From: Fen-1245 sp963835535
Lineage (GTDB): Bacteria > Gemmatimonadota > Gemmatimonadetes > Gemmatimonadales > JACORV01
DNA length: 64,000 nucleotides
Reading direction: 5' to 3'
Assembly (NCBI GenBank): GCA_963835535.1
Contig: CAWIFL010000013.1
Span: 1 to 64,000 of the forward strand
The translations under genes and the position numbers were made by a program. The notes under the pieces were generated by a model. That model was not told the DNA's origin. It ran no database searches and saw only the letters and a program-made list of their open reading frames with translations. Shown piece by piece: positions 24,908-33,197 of this stretch. Positions within the stretch are counted from its first letter, which is position 1; every line of letters starts with the position of its first letter.

Positions 24908-26149
24908 ATGTCGCATCGCGGAGCCACCATCGCACGGGTCGTGGGGCTGGGGCTCGGACTCCTGGCCGTCACGGCGCTCCCGACCAGGGCGCAGCAGCAG
25001 ATCCCGATCGGGTCCTCCGTCACCGGCACGCTCAGCATGTCGGACCCGACGTTGGGTGACGGGTCCCACTACAAGCTCTTCACCTTCATGGGGTCGGCCG
25101 GGCAGACGGTGCAGATCGACCTGATATCGTCCGACTTCGACTCGTACCTGTATCTCAAGGACCAGAACGGCACGGAGATCACGCACGACGACGACAGCGG
25201 CGGCGGGCTCAACGCGCGCATCGTCCGCACGCTCGGGTACACCGGCATGTACCAGATCTTCGTGAACACGCTGCGCTCGGGCCAGTACGGCGCGTTCACG
25301 CTGCGGCTCCAGGCCGGCGCGGCGGTGTCGCAGCCGGTGGTGACGCCGATCGTCTCCGGCGCGACCATCGCGCCGATCGGCACGATCGGCCTGAATCAGC
25401 AGGTCCAGAACAACCTGGTGCCGGGCGGGACGACCTACGACGGGAAGCCGATCCACACGTACAACTTCCAGTGCACCGCCGGGCAGGCGTTCCAGATGGA
25501 CGTCCTGTCGGAGTGGGACAACTACGCGATCGTCTTCGATCCGATGGGCAACAACGTCGCGCACGACGATGACAGCGGCGAGGGCCTCAACGCCCGGCTC
25601 ACGTTCACCTGCCCGCAGACGGCGACGTACAGGCTGGGCGTGACGACCTACTCCGCAAGCACCACGACCGGGCTCTACACGCTGCGGGTGCAGGCGCTCG
25701 GCACGCCCACGCCGCTCGGCACGCCCACGCCGATCGGGCAGCCGCAATCCATCGTGCAGCCCATCCCGCAGCCGGTCGCGGTCGAGCCGACCAACATGAT
25801 CGCGGCTCCGGGCCAGATGGCGCAGATCGCGATCGGGCAGACGATGCGCGGACGGCTGGAGACGGGCGATCAGACGATGCAGGACAGCACCTACGCCGAT
25901 CTCTGGCAGTTCCAGGGCAACGCCGGGCAGACGGTGCAGATCGACGTGCGGTCGGACGAGTTCGACACGTACATGCAGCTGCTCGACGCGAACGGCAACA
26001 AGCTGGGCGAGGACGATGATTCGGGCGGGAACCTGAACTCGCGCCTCATTTTCACGCTGCCGACGACCGGGATGTACCAGATCGTGGTCAACAACGCCGG
26101 ACACTCGCGGCGCGCGGGGATCTACACGGTCACGATCACGCCGAGATAG
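24908..26149 (+). CDS. Secreted protein with three PPC domains
   Basis: This 413-residue secreted protein begins with a cleavable signal peptide (about 1-29, ending LPTRAQ). Three bacterial pre-peptidase C-terminal (PPC) domains follow. Each shows a jelly-roll core with the repeated signature D-S/N-Y-x-Y/V, then 'DDDSGGGLNARI', 'DDDSGEGLNARL' or 'DDDSGGNLNSRL', and a closing 'YxIxVNT' strand. A Pro/Thr-rich linker (LGTPTPLGTPTPIGQP) separates domains 2 and 3. No catalytic domain is attached, so it is a stand-alone binding or envelope protein. GAGGAG precedes the ATG, and a good promoter lies upstream. Confidence 0.88.
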   Translation: MSHRGATIARVVGLGLGLLAVTALPTRAQQQIPIGSSVTGTLSMSDPTLGDGSHYKLFTFMGSAGQTVQIDLISSDFDSYLYLKDQNGTEITHDDDSGGGLNARIVRTLGYTGMYQIFVNTLRSGQYGAFTLRLQAGAAVSQPVVTPIVSGATIAPIGTIGLNQQVQNNLVPGGTTYDGKPIHTYNFQCTAGQAFQMDVLSEWDNYAIVFDPMGNNVAHDDDSGEGLNARLTFTCPQTATYRLGVTTYSASTTTGLYTLRVQALGTPTPLGTPTPIGQPQSIVQPIPQPVAVEPTNMIAAPGQMAQIAIGQTMRGRLETGDQTMQDSTYADLWQFQGNAGQTVQIDVRSDEFDTYMQLLDANGNKLGEDDDSGGNLNSRLIFTLPTTGMYQIVVNNAGHSRRAGIYTVTITPR

Positions 26150-26159
26150 GAGCGCGGCG

Positions 26160-26339
26160 ATGCAAGCCGCATTCGCAGCCGCGCTCGCGCGGGACGACGA
26201 CTCGGGCGGCGGCACCAACGCGCGCATCGTCTTCACGGTGCCGGCCGCCGGCGCCTATCGCATCATCGCCAATACGTATCGGCAGGGGTCGTACGGAGCG
26301 TATACCCTGTCGGTGCGGGGGCTCCGAGGAGGGAGATAG
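26160..26339 (+). pseudogene. PPC-domain C-terminal fragment (59 codons)
   Basis: A short open frame starts 10 nt after the PPC gene and encodes 59 residues. From residue 12 on it reads 'DDDSGGGTNARIVFTVPAAGAYRII' in two pieces and ends 'GSYGAYTLSVRG', which is the second half of a PPC domain. It lacks the first half and any signal peptide. It looks like the 3' remnant of a fourth PPC domain or duplicated gene that gained an ATG. An AGGA lies upstream, so weak translation is possible. I class it as a remnant. Confidence 0.7.
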
Positions 26340-26394
26340 CAGCAGGCAGAACCGTTCTGGCAACTTGCCGTCCGGCAGCTTGCGTCTTTGTTTA

Positions 26395-27063
26395 ATGGGC
26401 ATGCCTCCCCTGCAGGTCGCCGTGCTTGCTTCGGGCCACGGATCCAATCTCCAGGCCCTCCTCGACGCCTTTCAGGAGCCGGCCGCCCCCGCGCGCATCG
26501 CCCTCGTCGTCTCCAACAAGCCCGCCGCCGGGGCCCTCGAGCGCGCGCGGCACGCGGGGGTCGCCACCGCCACCATCCCCGAAGACGGCCGGGATGCGGA
26601 CGCTCTCCTCGCCCTGCTCGCGCGCCACGACATCGCGCTCGTCGTCCTGGCGGGCTACCTGAAGCGGGTCCCCGACCGCGTCGTGGCGGCATATCGCGGG
26701 CGGATGCTGAACGTGCACCCGGCGCTCCTGCCCTGTTTCGGCGGCGCGGGGATGTACGGCCGGCGCGTCCACGAGGCGGTCCTGGCGAGCGGCGCCCGGA
26801 TCACCGGCGTCACCGTGCACCTGGTGGACGAGCAGTACGACCACGGCCGGATCCTCGCCCAGTGGCCCGTCCCCGTCCACGCCGGCGACACCGCCGAAAC
26901 GCTCGCCGCGCGCGTCCTCGAGGCCGAGCACCGGCTCCTCCCCGCCGTCGTGGGCGCGTTCGCGCGCTGCGGCGGCGAGCCCCGCTGCTTCCTGGCGGCC
27001 GACGCGCTCGGCCCCGCACCCTCACCGCAACCGGACTTCGCCGATGCGCTCACGACCCTGTAG
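26395..27063 (+). CDS. purN: Phosphoribosylglycinamide formyltransferase
   Basis: PurN transfers a formyl group from 10-formyl-THF to GAR in purine synthesis. The 222-residue protein starts 'MGMPPLQVAVLASGHGSNLQ', with the phosphate-binding SGHGSN. It has 'VSNKPAAGALERA', the catalytic Asn/His segment 'MLNVHPALLPCFGG', and 'GVTVHLVDEQYDHGRIL', which supplies the catalytic Asp. A second ATG at 26401 is an equally good start. It shares its 3' end with the next gene (20-bp overlap) and is separated from purH only by the two M42-type genes. Confidence 0.95.
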   Translation: MGMPPLQVAVLASGHGSNLQALLDAFQEPAAPARIALVVSNKPAAGALERARHAGVATATIPEDGRDADALLALLARHDIALVVLAGYLKRVPDRVVAAYRGRMLNVHPALLPCFGGAGMYGRRVHEAVLASGARITGVTVHLVDEQYDHGRILAQWPVPVHAGDTAETLAARVLEAEHRLLPAVVGAFARCGGEPRCFLAADALGPAPSPQPDFADALTTL

Positions 27064-28042
27064 CGCGCTCGTGGCGCTGGCGTGCGCGCTGATCGCGACG
27101 CCGGCCGCCGCTCAGTCGCCCTCCGCCGGCCCGCCGCTCGATTCCCTGGTCGTCCGGCTCGCGAACATGAGTGCCGTCACCGGCCTCGAGGACGCGATGG
27201 CCGAGGAGCTCGCCGCGGCGCTGCCCGGCGCGGTGACGGACGCCGCCGGGAACGTGCTCGCGATCCGCGGCAGCGGCGACCCGACCCGGGTCGCGCTCTG
27301 CCCGATGGACGAGATCGGCTACGTGGTCGGCGCCGTCACGCCGGAGGGCTATCTGACCCTGCGCCGCGTGGGCGCGACCTTCATGGGCCCGCTGTACGAC
27401 CAGTTCCTCGAGGGCCAGCGCGTCACCGTGTTCGGCAGCCGCGGCCCGCTCCCCGGCGTCGTGGGCGTGCGCTCGATCCACCTGACGCGCGGGCGCCCGT
27501 CCGCGGCCGACGAGCCGTTCAATCTCGACAACGCGTACGTGGACGTGGGCGCGACCTCGGCGGCGGGCGTCGAGGCCCTCGGCGTGGGCCTGCTCGCGCC
27601 GGTCACGCGCGCCAAGCGGGCACACCGCTACGGCACCGACCTCGTCGCCGCGCTCGACGTTTCGGCCCGCGCCTCCTGCGCCGCCCTGCTCGACGCGGTC
27701 CTGCGCCTCCCCGCGGGCGGCGGCCGCGGCACCGCCGTGGCCGCGTTCACGCGCCGGCGGAACCTCCGGTGGGACGGCGGCTCGTTCGTGGTGATCTCCC
27801 GCGCGCAGGGAGCGGCAGCCTCCGACGTCGTCCTGCTCGGCGAGACCGCCGCGGCCGACTCCCTCGGTGCGGGCGCGGTCGTGACCGGGGGCGACTCGCT
27901 CCCCGCCGCGCAGGGCTTCCAGGCCGCGACCGCCTGGAGCCTGCCCACCCGCTACGCCCGCACGCCGGTCGAGACCGTGTCACTCAAGGACGTCGCGGTC
28001 CTCGCGGACAGGCTCGTGGCGTTCCTGGGAGGGCGGCCATGA
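27044..28042 (+). CDS. Exported M42-type peptidase homologue lacking catalytic residues
   Basis: This 332-residue protein has a signal peptide (about 1-23, ending PAAAQ) and the overall M42 aminopeptidase layout. Its key residues are replaced. The metal-ligand motif A-H-x-D-E is 'CPMDEIG' (His to Pro), the catalytic Glu-Glu of 'TREEVG' is 'TRRRNL', and the last ligand His of 'AHSP' is 'ARTP'. It is therefore probably a pseudoenzyme. It overlaps the end of purN by 20 bp, and its stop overlaps the start of an intact M42 gene (ATGA). The pair may act together, for example in a mixed oligomer, but that is inference. Confidence 0.78.
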   Translation: MRSRPCSALVALACALIATPAAAQSPSAGPPLDSLVVRLANMSAVTGLEDAMAEELAAALPGAVTDAAGNVLAIRGSGDPTRVALCPMDEIGYVVGAVTPEGYLTLRRVGATFMGPLYDQFLEGQRVTVFGSRGPLPGVVGVRSIHLTRGRPSAADEPFNLDNAYVDVGATSAAGVEALGVGLLAPVTRAKRAHRYGTDLVAALDVSARASCAALLDAVLRLPAGGGRGTAVAAFTRRRNLRWDGGSFVVISRAQGAAASDVVLLGETAAADSLGAGAVVTGGDSLPAAQGFQAATAWSLPTRYARTPVETVSLKDVAVLADRLVAFLGGRP

Positions 28043-29166
28043 CGCACGGACGCGCGGACGCACGGACGCACGGCGCGTGGGTGGCCGCCGCCGTCCTCGT
28101 GGCGTGCCTGACGCCCGGCGCGGCGCCCGCCCAGCAGCCGATCGGCCTCGGCGAGGCGCGCGACATCGTGTCGCGCCTGGTCGAGACCTACGGCGTCTCC
28201 GGCCACGAAGGCCCGGTGCGCGAGGCCGTCATCAAGCTCCTGCCGGCGTGGGCGAATCCGACCATCGATTCCGCGGGGAACATCCTGGTCCGTGCCGGCG
28301 CGGGCGACCCGCTCACCGTCTACGTCGCGCACCTCGACGAGATCGGCTTCGCCGTCACGGCGATCCGGGAGAACGGGCAGCTGGAGCTGAGGCAGCTGGG
28401 CGGGTTCTTCCCCTCCCTGTTCGAGGCGGAGCCGGCGCTCGTGCACACGGCGAACGGGATCGTGCCGGCCGTCTTCATGCCGCGCGACAGCGTCGGCCGC
28501 TCACCCGCGCGGAACCCCGGCGCCCTGCGCGCCGATCCCGGCACGGGGAGCCGCGCCGCCACCGAAGCGCTGGGCATCAGGGTCGGCGACGCGGTGACGA
28601 TGCCGAAGTCCTTCGCCGGCCTCGCGGGGACGCGCGCCACCGGGCGCTCGTTCGACGACCGGGTCGGCTCGACCGCGCTGCTCCTCGCCGTGCGGCACCT
28701 CGACCCGCGGCGGCTCCGGCACGCGGTGCTGTTCGTCTGGTCCACCCGGGAGGAAGTGGGGCTCGACGGCGCCCGGTTCGTCGCGGAGCACGTGGGGACG
28801 TCCGAGCATCCGGCGCGCGTGTACGCCATCGACACCTTCGTCTCCTCCGACGCGCCGCTGGAGATCAAGACCTTCGCCGACGCGCCGCTGGGCGGCGGCG
28901 CCGTGGTCCGGGCGGTGGACAACAGCTCGGTGACGCCGCCCGCGCTGGTGGACTCGCTGCTGGCGCTGGCGCGCGCGCGGCACATCCCGCTGGTCGCGGG
29001 CACGACCAACGGCGGGAACGACGGCTCGACCTTCACGCGCTTCGGCGTGCCCGACGTGGGGCTCGGGTGGCCGCTGCGCTACGCCCATTCGCCGGCGGAA
29101 GTGATCGATCTCCGGGACCTGGTCTCGCTCGCCGACGTCATCCAACTCACTGCGGAGCGATGGTAA
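28039..29166 (+). CDS. Exported M42-family (glutamyl) aminopeptidase
   Basis: This 375-residue metallopeptidase has a signal peptide at about residues 13-31. All expected M42 ligands are present: His98 and Asp100 in 'AHLDEIG', Asp206/207 in 'SFDDRVG', the catalytic Glu238-Glu239 in 'TREEVGL', Asp265 in 'AIDT' and His350 in 'YAHSP'. M42 enzymes form TET-type aminopeptidase shells, and secretion is unusual for them. Four 8-bp repeats begin at the G of its start codon and encode the polar N-terminal 'THGRADARTHG'. It sits inside a purN-purH pair. Confidence 0.87.
   Translation: MTHGRADARTHGAWVAAAVLVACLTPGAAPAQQPIGLGEARDIVSRLVETYGVSGHEGPVREAVIKLLPAWANPTIDSAGNILVRAGAGDPLTVYVAHLDEIGFAVTAIRENGQLELRQLGGFFPSLFEAEPALVHTANGIVPAVFMPRDSVGRSPARNPGALRADPGTGSRAATEALGIRVGDAVTMPKSFAGLAGTRATGRSFDDRVGSTALLLAVRHLDPRRLRHAVLFVWSTREEVGLDGARFVAEHVGTSEHPARVYAIDTFVSSDAPLEIKTFADAPLGGGAVVRAVDNSSVTPPALVDSLLALARARHIPLVAGTTNGGNDGSTFTRFGVPDVGLGWPLRYAHSPAEVIDLRDLVSLADVIQLTAERW
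28041..28072 (+). repeat. Four tandem 8-bp repeats (GACGCACG) at a start codon
   Basis: Units at 28041, 28049 (one mismatch), 28057 and 28065 are followed by a non-repeat G. The first base is the G of the ATG of the M42 peptidase gene. A change of one unit would frameshift the whole gene, making it a natural switch position. Confidence 0.87.
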
Positions 29167-30698
29167 TGCCGCGCGCCCTCATCTCGGTGTCGGACAAGCG
29201 CGGCCTCGTGGAGTTCGCGCGGGGCCTCTCGTCGCTAGGCTGGGAGATCGTCTCGACCGGCGGCACCGCCAAGGTGCTGAGCGACGAGAAGATCCCGGTC
29301 ATCCCGATCGAGAAGGTGACGGGGTTCCCGGAGATGATGGACGGCCGGGTGAAGACGCTGCACCCGGCGGTGCACGGCGGGCTGCTGGCCCGGCGCGGCG
29401 TGAGCGGCGACCTGGCCGCGCTCGAGCGGCACAAGATCGCGCCGATCGACCTGGTCGCGGTGAACCTCTACCCGTTCCGCGAGACCGTGGCGCGCCGCGG
29501 CGTCACGGAGGCGGACGCGATCGAGCAGATCGACATCGGCGGCCCCTCGATGCTCCGGTCGGCCGCGAAGAACTTCGCCTCGGTCACGGTGGTCGTGGAC
29601 CCGGCGGATTACGCGCGGGTGCTCGAGGCGCTCAAGGCCGGGGGCGTGGGCGCGGAGCTCAAGCGCGAGCTGGCGATCAAGGTGTTCCGCGAGACCGCGA
29701 GCTACGACGCGGCGATCGCGCAGTGGCTGCAGGGGCGCTCCGCAACGGGCCTGCCCCCCTTCATCTTTCTCGCGCTGGCGCAGAAGCAGCACCTGCGCTA
29801 CGGCGAGAACCCCGACCAGCAGGCGGCGTTCTACGTCACCGGCGAGCCCGGCGGCCTGGCGAACCTCAACCAGTTCGGCGGCAAGGAGCTGTCGTTCAAC
29901 AACTTCCTGGACCTCGACGCCGCCTGTCTCGCCCTCGAGCCCTGGCAGCACGAGGTGGCGTGCGTGATCATCAAGCACACCACGCCCTGCGGCCTCGCCC
30001 TCGGCAAGACCACGGCCGAAGCGTACCGCCGCGCGCTGGCGACGGACCCGGTCTCGGCGTACGGCTCGGTGGTCGGCTTCAACACGATCGTGGACGCCGA
30101 GACGGCGACGGCGATGTCGGAGCTGTTCGTCGAGGCGGTGGTGGCGCCCCGCTTCCAGCCCGACGCGCTGGAGGTGTTGCGCAAGAAGAAGAACCTGCGG
30201 ATCATCGAGGTGCCGAAGGCGGAGGCGGATGGCACGCTCGATTTCAAGCGCGTGCGCAGCGGCTTCCTGGCGGAGACCCGCATGCGGTTCGACGGCGACG
30301 AGAGCGGCTGGAAGGTCGCGACCAAGCGCGCGCCAACGGCCGGGGAGATGGAGGACCTGCGGTTCGCGTGGGCGGCGGTGATGAGCGTCAAGTCCAACGC
30401 CATCCTGCTGGCCCGCGGGGGGCAGACGCTGGGCATCGGCGCGGGCCAGATGAGCCGCGTGGACAGCTCGATGCTCGCCGTGCACAAGGCGAAGAGCGCA
30501 GGCCACGAGACCGCCGGCGCGGTGCTGGCCTCGGACGCCTTCTTCCCCTTCCGGGACGGCGTGGACGAAGCCGCCAAGGCCGGGATCCGGGCCGTGATCC
30601 AGCCGGGCGGCTCCGTCCGCGACGCCGAGGTGATCGCGGCGGCCGACGAGCACGGCATCGCCATGGTCCTGACCGGCAAGCGGCAGTTCAGGCACTGA
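29166..30698 (+). CDS. purH: Bifunctional AICAR transformylase / IMP cyclohydrolase
   Basis: PurH performs the last two steps of IMP synthesis. The 510-residue protein has the N-terminal IMP cyclohydrolase domain ('ALISVSDKRGLVEFA', 'STGGTAKVL', 'GRVKTLHPAVHGGLL', 'DLVAVNLYPF') and the C-terminal transformylase with 'KQHLRYGENPDQQAA', 'KHTTPCGLA' and 'GIGAGQMSRVDS'. ATG 29166 is favoured over ATG 29160 because it overlaps the upstream stop (TAATG) and has GGAG at 8 nt. It ends one base into the next gene's ATG. Confidence 0.97.
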   Translation: MPRALISVSDKRGLVEFARGLSSLGWEIVSTGGTAKVLSDEKIPVIPIEKVTGFPEMMDGRVKTLHPAVHGGLLARRGVSGDLAALERHKIAPIDLVAVNLYPFRETVARRGVTEADAIEQIDIGGPSMLRSAAKNFASVTVVVDPADYARVLEALKAGGVGAELKRELAIKVFRETASYDAAIAQWLQGRSATGLPPFIFLALAQKQHLRYGENPDQQAAFYVTGEPGGLANLNQFGGKELSFNNFLDLDAACLALEPWQHEVACVIIKHTTPCGLALGKTTAEAYRRALATDPVSAYGSVVGFNTIVDAETATAMSELFVEAVVAPRFQPDALEVLRKKKNLRIIEVPKAEADGTLDFKRVRSGFLAETRMRFDGDESGWKVATKRAPTAGEMEDLRFAWAAVMSVKSNAILLARGGQTLGIGAGQMSRVDSSMLAVHKAKSAGHETAGAVLASDAFFPFRDGVDEAAKAGIRAVIQPGGSVRDAEVIAAADEHGIAMVLTGKRQFRH

Positions 30699-32161
30699 TG
30701 CGCCGCGCCCTCGTCTGCGCCTGCGCCGCCGCCCTGGCCTCCTGCACCTCCACGCTGCCGCCGGGCACGACCTCGTTCACCTTGGGCCGCACCACGGTCC
30801 GAACGGACTCCACGCTCGACATCACGGGCCTCATCCTGCGACTCGCCGACTCGACCGACTTCCCCACGGTCGGTCCGCTGCCGCGCTGGAAGCTCGCGCT
30901 CGGCACCGAGCTGGGCGATTCCGCGTTCACTCTGGCCGAGGCGCTCGGCCCGACCCCCGTGGGGCCGGTGCTCGCGACCTGGGCCGCTCCCACGGCCCCC
31001 GACACCGTCTGCGGCTGGCTCGCCGCAGGCGTGCGGCGCTGCTTCGGCGGCGACGCCCGGCAGAAGCGCGCGCTCGACGCCTTCCTCGGCGCTGCGGCGG
31101 CCTTCGTGCCGCGTGCCGCGCCGCTGGCGCTCGAGGGGCTGAGCGCCTCTTCCCGGCGCCGGGACCTCTCCGACGTCTATACCGCCCTGGCCGACGGGCG
31201 CCCGCTCGACAGCATCATCGCCGCATACACCGGCTTCCACGACCAGAGCTACGACGTGATGCTGGCACGCACGTTCTGGCCCCGGTACGAGCCGCCGGTG
31301 GACGTCGCGCGGTGGTCGCCGGCGCAGGGGAACCACGTCTTCCTCGCGCCCGATCCGACCTTCCCCGACCGCGCGTACCGCTCGCCGGGCTACGTCTGGC
31401 TGACGCTCGGCCACCAGATGGCCCACTTCGCGGTGCACCGGCTGTTCGCCGAGCACCCGGAGCTGCTCGAGCGCACGCTGAAGCTCCGCGCCACGGTCGA
31501 AGGGGACATGGCCCGGACCGGCTACGCGCCGGTGTTCTGGGACGAGGAGCTGGGGGAGCAGCTGGCGCGAGCCATCACCGTGCGGGCGCTGCAGAACGCG
31601 CGGCCGACGCTCACCTGGGCCGCCCGCACCGAGGCGCTGAGCCTCAACATGGCGCTGGTGCCGTGGCTCGAGGACGCGCTGGAGCGCTACGAGAAGGACC
31701 GCGCCCGCTACCCGACGCTGTCCGCCTTCGCCGGCGAGCTGGCCGCCGCGCTCGACGCCGTGCCGATGGATTCGTGCCGCGCCGCGCCGAGCCCCGGCGT
31801 CGCGCTGGTCGGCGTCGCCCGGGACCGCGCCGTCGTGGGGTGGGTCGCGGACGATTCGCCCTTCCGCGCGCGCGGTCTGGTCGCCGGGGACACGGTCCTC
31901 ACCATCGACGGCGACAGCGTCTCGGCGGGCGACCTCCTCACGCCCACGCGGCAGCTCTACCTCACCTTCGCGCAGCACCTCCCGGCCGAGCTGGCGGCGC
32001 TGAACGTCAAGCGCGGCTCGGCCGTGTACAGCGTGGAGGTCCCGATCGGCTGGGTGAGCCGGGCCACGGCGCGCGTCGCCTCCCAGGCTCGGACGGTGAA
32101 CCAGCGCGTGGGCGGCGAGTGGCCGATCTGCACCTGGGTGCGCCGGGCGGTGCGACCGTAG
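30698..32161 (+). CDS. Lipoprotein with PDZ-like C-terminal domain
   Basis: This 487-residue protein has a lipoprotein signal (RRALVCACAAALASC, lipobox Cys at about residue 16). A large central region has no family I can name with confidence. It contains 'GHQMAHFAVHRLFAEH' at about residue 240, which resembles a zinc-protease HExxH helix with Gln instead of Glu. A C-terminal PDZ-like segment ('DDSPFRARGLVAGDTVLTIDGDSV') is typical of proteases and their relatives. It is tightly linked to purH (1-bp overlap). Function is unknown, and an inactive peptidase-like fold is possible. Confidence 0.7.
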   Translation: MRRALVCACAAALASCTSTLPPGTTSFTLGRTTVRTDSTLDITGLILRLADSTDFPTVGPLPRWKLALGTELGDSAFTLAEALGPTPVGPVLATWAAPTAPDTVCGWLAAGVRRCFGGDARQKRALDAFLGAAAAFVPRAAPLALEGLSASSRRRDLSDVYTALADGRPLDSIIAAYTGFHDQSYDVMLARTFWPRYEPPVDVARWSPAQGNHVFLAPDPTFPDRAYRSPGYVWLTLGHQMAHFAVHRLFAEHPELLERTLKLRATVEGDMARTGYAPVFWDEELGEQLARAITVRALQNARPTLTWAARTEALSLNMALVPWLEDALERYEKDRARYPTLSAFAGELAAALDAVPMDSCRAAPSPGVALVGVARDRAVVGWVADDSPFRARGLVAGDTVLTIDGDSVSAGDLLTPTRQLYLTFAQHLPAELAALNVKRGSAVYSVEVPIGWVSRATARVASQARTVNQRVGGEWPICTWVRRAVRP

Positions 32162-32225
32162 CGGTCTGGCGCTCCGGGTATTGGCGACTTATTCTGTCGG
32201 CCTCCCCCACAACCCGGAGCGACCC

Positions 32226-32498
32226 ATGAATCGCAGAGACGCGAGCCGGTGGCTTGGTACCCTGCCCCTCCTGATGGCGACCGGAGGGCTCGGCGCGGCG
32301 AAGCTCGTGGCGCAGCCGCCTCAGCAATTCCCGAGGATTCAGGCGGCGATCACGTCGCTTAACGACGCGATCGATTTTCTGGACAAGGCGCCGAACGACT
32401 TCGGCGGTCACAAGGCTGCGGCCATCGCGGCCTGCCGGGCAGCGGTGCGGCAGCTTCAGCTGGCGATGAACTACCGGCGGAGCGGCGGCGGGGCCTGA
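32226..32498 (+). CDS. Small exported protein with twin-arginine-like signal
   Basis: A predicted 90-residue protein beginning MNRRDASRWLG, a twin-arginine type leader followed by a hydrophobic stretch (TLPLLMATGGLGAAKLV). The mature part is helical and repeats short hydrophobic/polar segments ('IQAAITSLNDAIDFLDKAPNDFGGHKAAAIAACRAAV' split). ATG 32226 has GGAG at about 8 nt. An in-frame upstream ATG (32181) is less likely. I recognise the pattern of a small secreted helical protein but no named function. A strong hairpin follows 27 nt downstream. Confidence 0.7.
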   Translation: MNRRDASRWLGTLPLLMATGGLGAAKLVAQPPQQFPRIQAAITSLNDAIDFLDKAPNDFGGHKAAAIAACRAAVRQLQLAMNYRRSGGGA

Positions 32499-32524
32499 GT
32501 CTTACGCAGCGAGACAAATGAAAA

Positions 32525-32557
32525 GGCGCCCGCTCGTCCATCCGACGAGCGGGCGCC
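32525..32557. terminator. Strong 14-bp hairpin, probably bidirectional terminator
   Basis: A perfect 14-bp stem (GGCGCCCGCTCGTC and its complement) closes a 5-nt loop 27 nt after the small Tat gene. Four A precede it, so on the minus strand it is followed by TTTT. On the plus strand the T-tract is weak (GTGTTGT). It separates the long plus-strand run from the tRNA-Ser gene. Confidence 0.7.
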
Positions 32558-32560
32558 GTG

Positions 32561-32590
32561 TTGTCCGGGGACCTGTGGAGCGCGTACTTT
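32561..32590 (+). promoter_or_regulatory. Predicted promoter of tRNA-Ser(TGA)
   Basis: TTGTCC (32561-32566) and TACTTT (32585-32590) are 18 bp apart, with the mature tRNA starting 10 nt after the -10 element. This is the expected distance for a stable-RNA promoter. Confidence 0.5.
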
Positions 32591-32599
32591 AGCGTGTTC

Positions 32600-32683
32600 G
32601 GAGGGGTAGACCTAACTGGTAAGGCAGCGGTCTTGAAAACCGCCGGGCGCAAGCCCTTGGGGGTTCGAATCCCCCTCCCTCCG
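32600..32683 (+). tRNA. tRNA-Ser(TGA)
   Basis: An 84-nt cloverleaf with acceptor GGAGGGG/TCCCTCC and G discriminator. The anticodon stem GCGGT/ACCGC closes the loop CTTGAAA (anticodon TGA). A long variable arm (GGGC/GCCC with GCAA loop) marks class II serine tRNA. The T-loop is TTCGAAT. CCA is not encoded. Confidence 0.95.
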
Positions 32684-32741
32684 CTTCCGCTGTATCGCAA
32701 CAAGTCAGGCTTGCTCGCATCCTGTCGGCCGGGCTACCTCC

Positions 32742-33197
32742 TCACTGGATCGACACGGCGTAGTCGAGCGTGTCGTCGGCTTGCGAAACCTCGTTCCAGC
32801 CGATGATCCGAATCGTACCTGACCCGGCTTGCGCGAAGACCACCGCAGCCGAATGCGCGAACTGGTAGGACTTGCCCCCGCAAGTGTGATGTGCCGGCAA
32901 TTTGACGATCACCGAATCAAAAGGCTCGACAACCGCCAGCGCCCCGGAGACCGTCGAATTGGTGTAGGCAGGCGTCACGCAGCCGTCGCCGAACGTATAG
33001 ACCGTGACGCCTGCCGGCTGACCCGCGACCACCACGGACGGCACGCCCACTATCGGTCCGGCCGCGCTCGTCACGATCGTGCCAGGTTCCACGGCCCAAC
33101 CGAATTCCTCCGGATTGTGGCACGCCAGCAGCCACAGGGCCGCCGCCGGCAACAGGGACAGCAGCGCACCTCGACGCGCGCGGGCACTGAATCGCAT
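32742..33197 (-). CDS. Small lipoprotein of unknown function
   Basis: This 151-residue protein begins with a basic, hydrophobic leader 'MRFSARARRGALLSLLPAAALWLLAC', with a lipobox-like LLAC. The mature part is beta-rich with three further Cys ('GDGCVTPAYTN', 'HHTCGGKSYQFAH'), consistent with a small Ig-like or beta-sandwich fold. A GGGAGG sits before the ATG. Codon choice and AT content look a little different from its neighbours, which could indicate acquisition. I do not recognise the family. Confidence 0.65.
   Translation of the reverse strand: MRFSARARRGALLSLLPAAALWLLACHNPEEFGWAVEPGTIVTSAAGPIVGVPSVVVAGQPAGVTVYTFGDGCVTPAYTNSTVSGALAVVEPFDSVIVKLPAHHTCGGKSYQFAHSAAVVFAQAGSGTIRIIGWNEVSQADDTLDYAVSIQ

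Noticed and set aside
26340..26394. Inverted repeat near GCAACTTGCCG…CGGCAGCTTGC before purN
   Set aside because: Pairing is imperfect, there is no T-run and the spacing to purN is short. I could not support a terminator or regulator.
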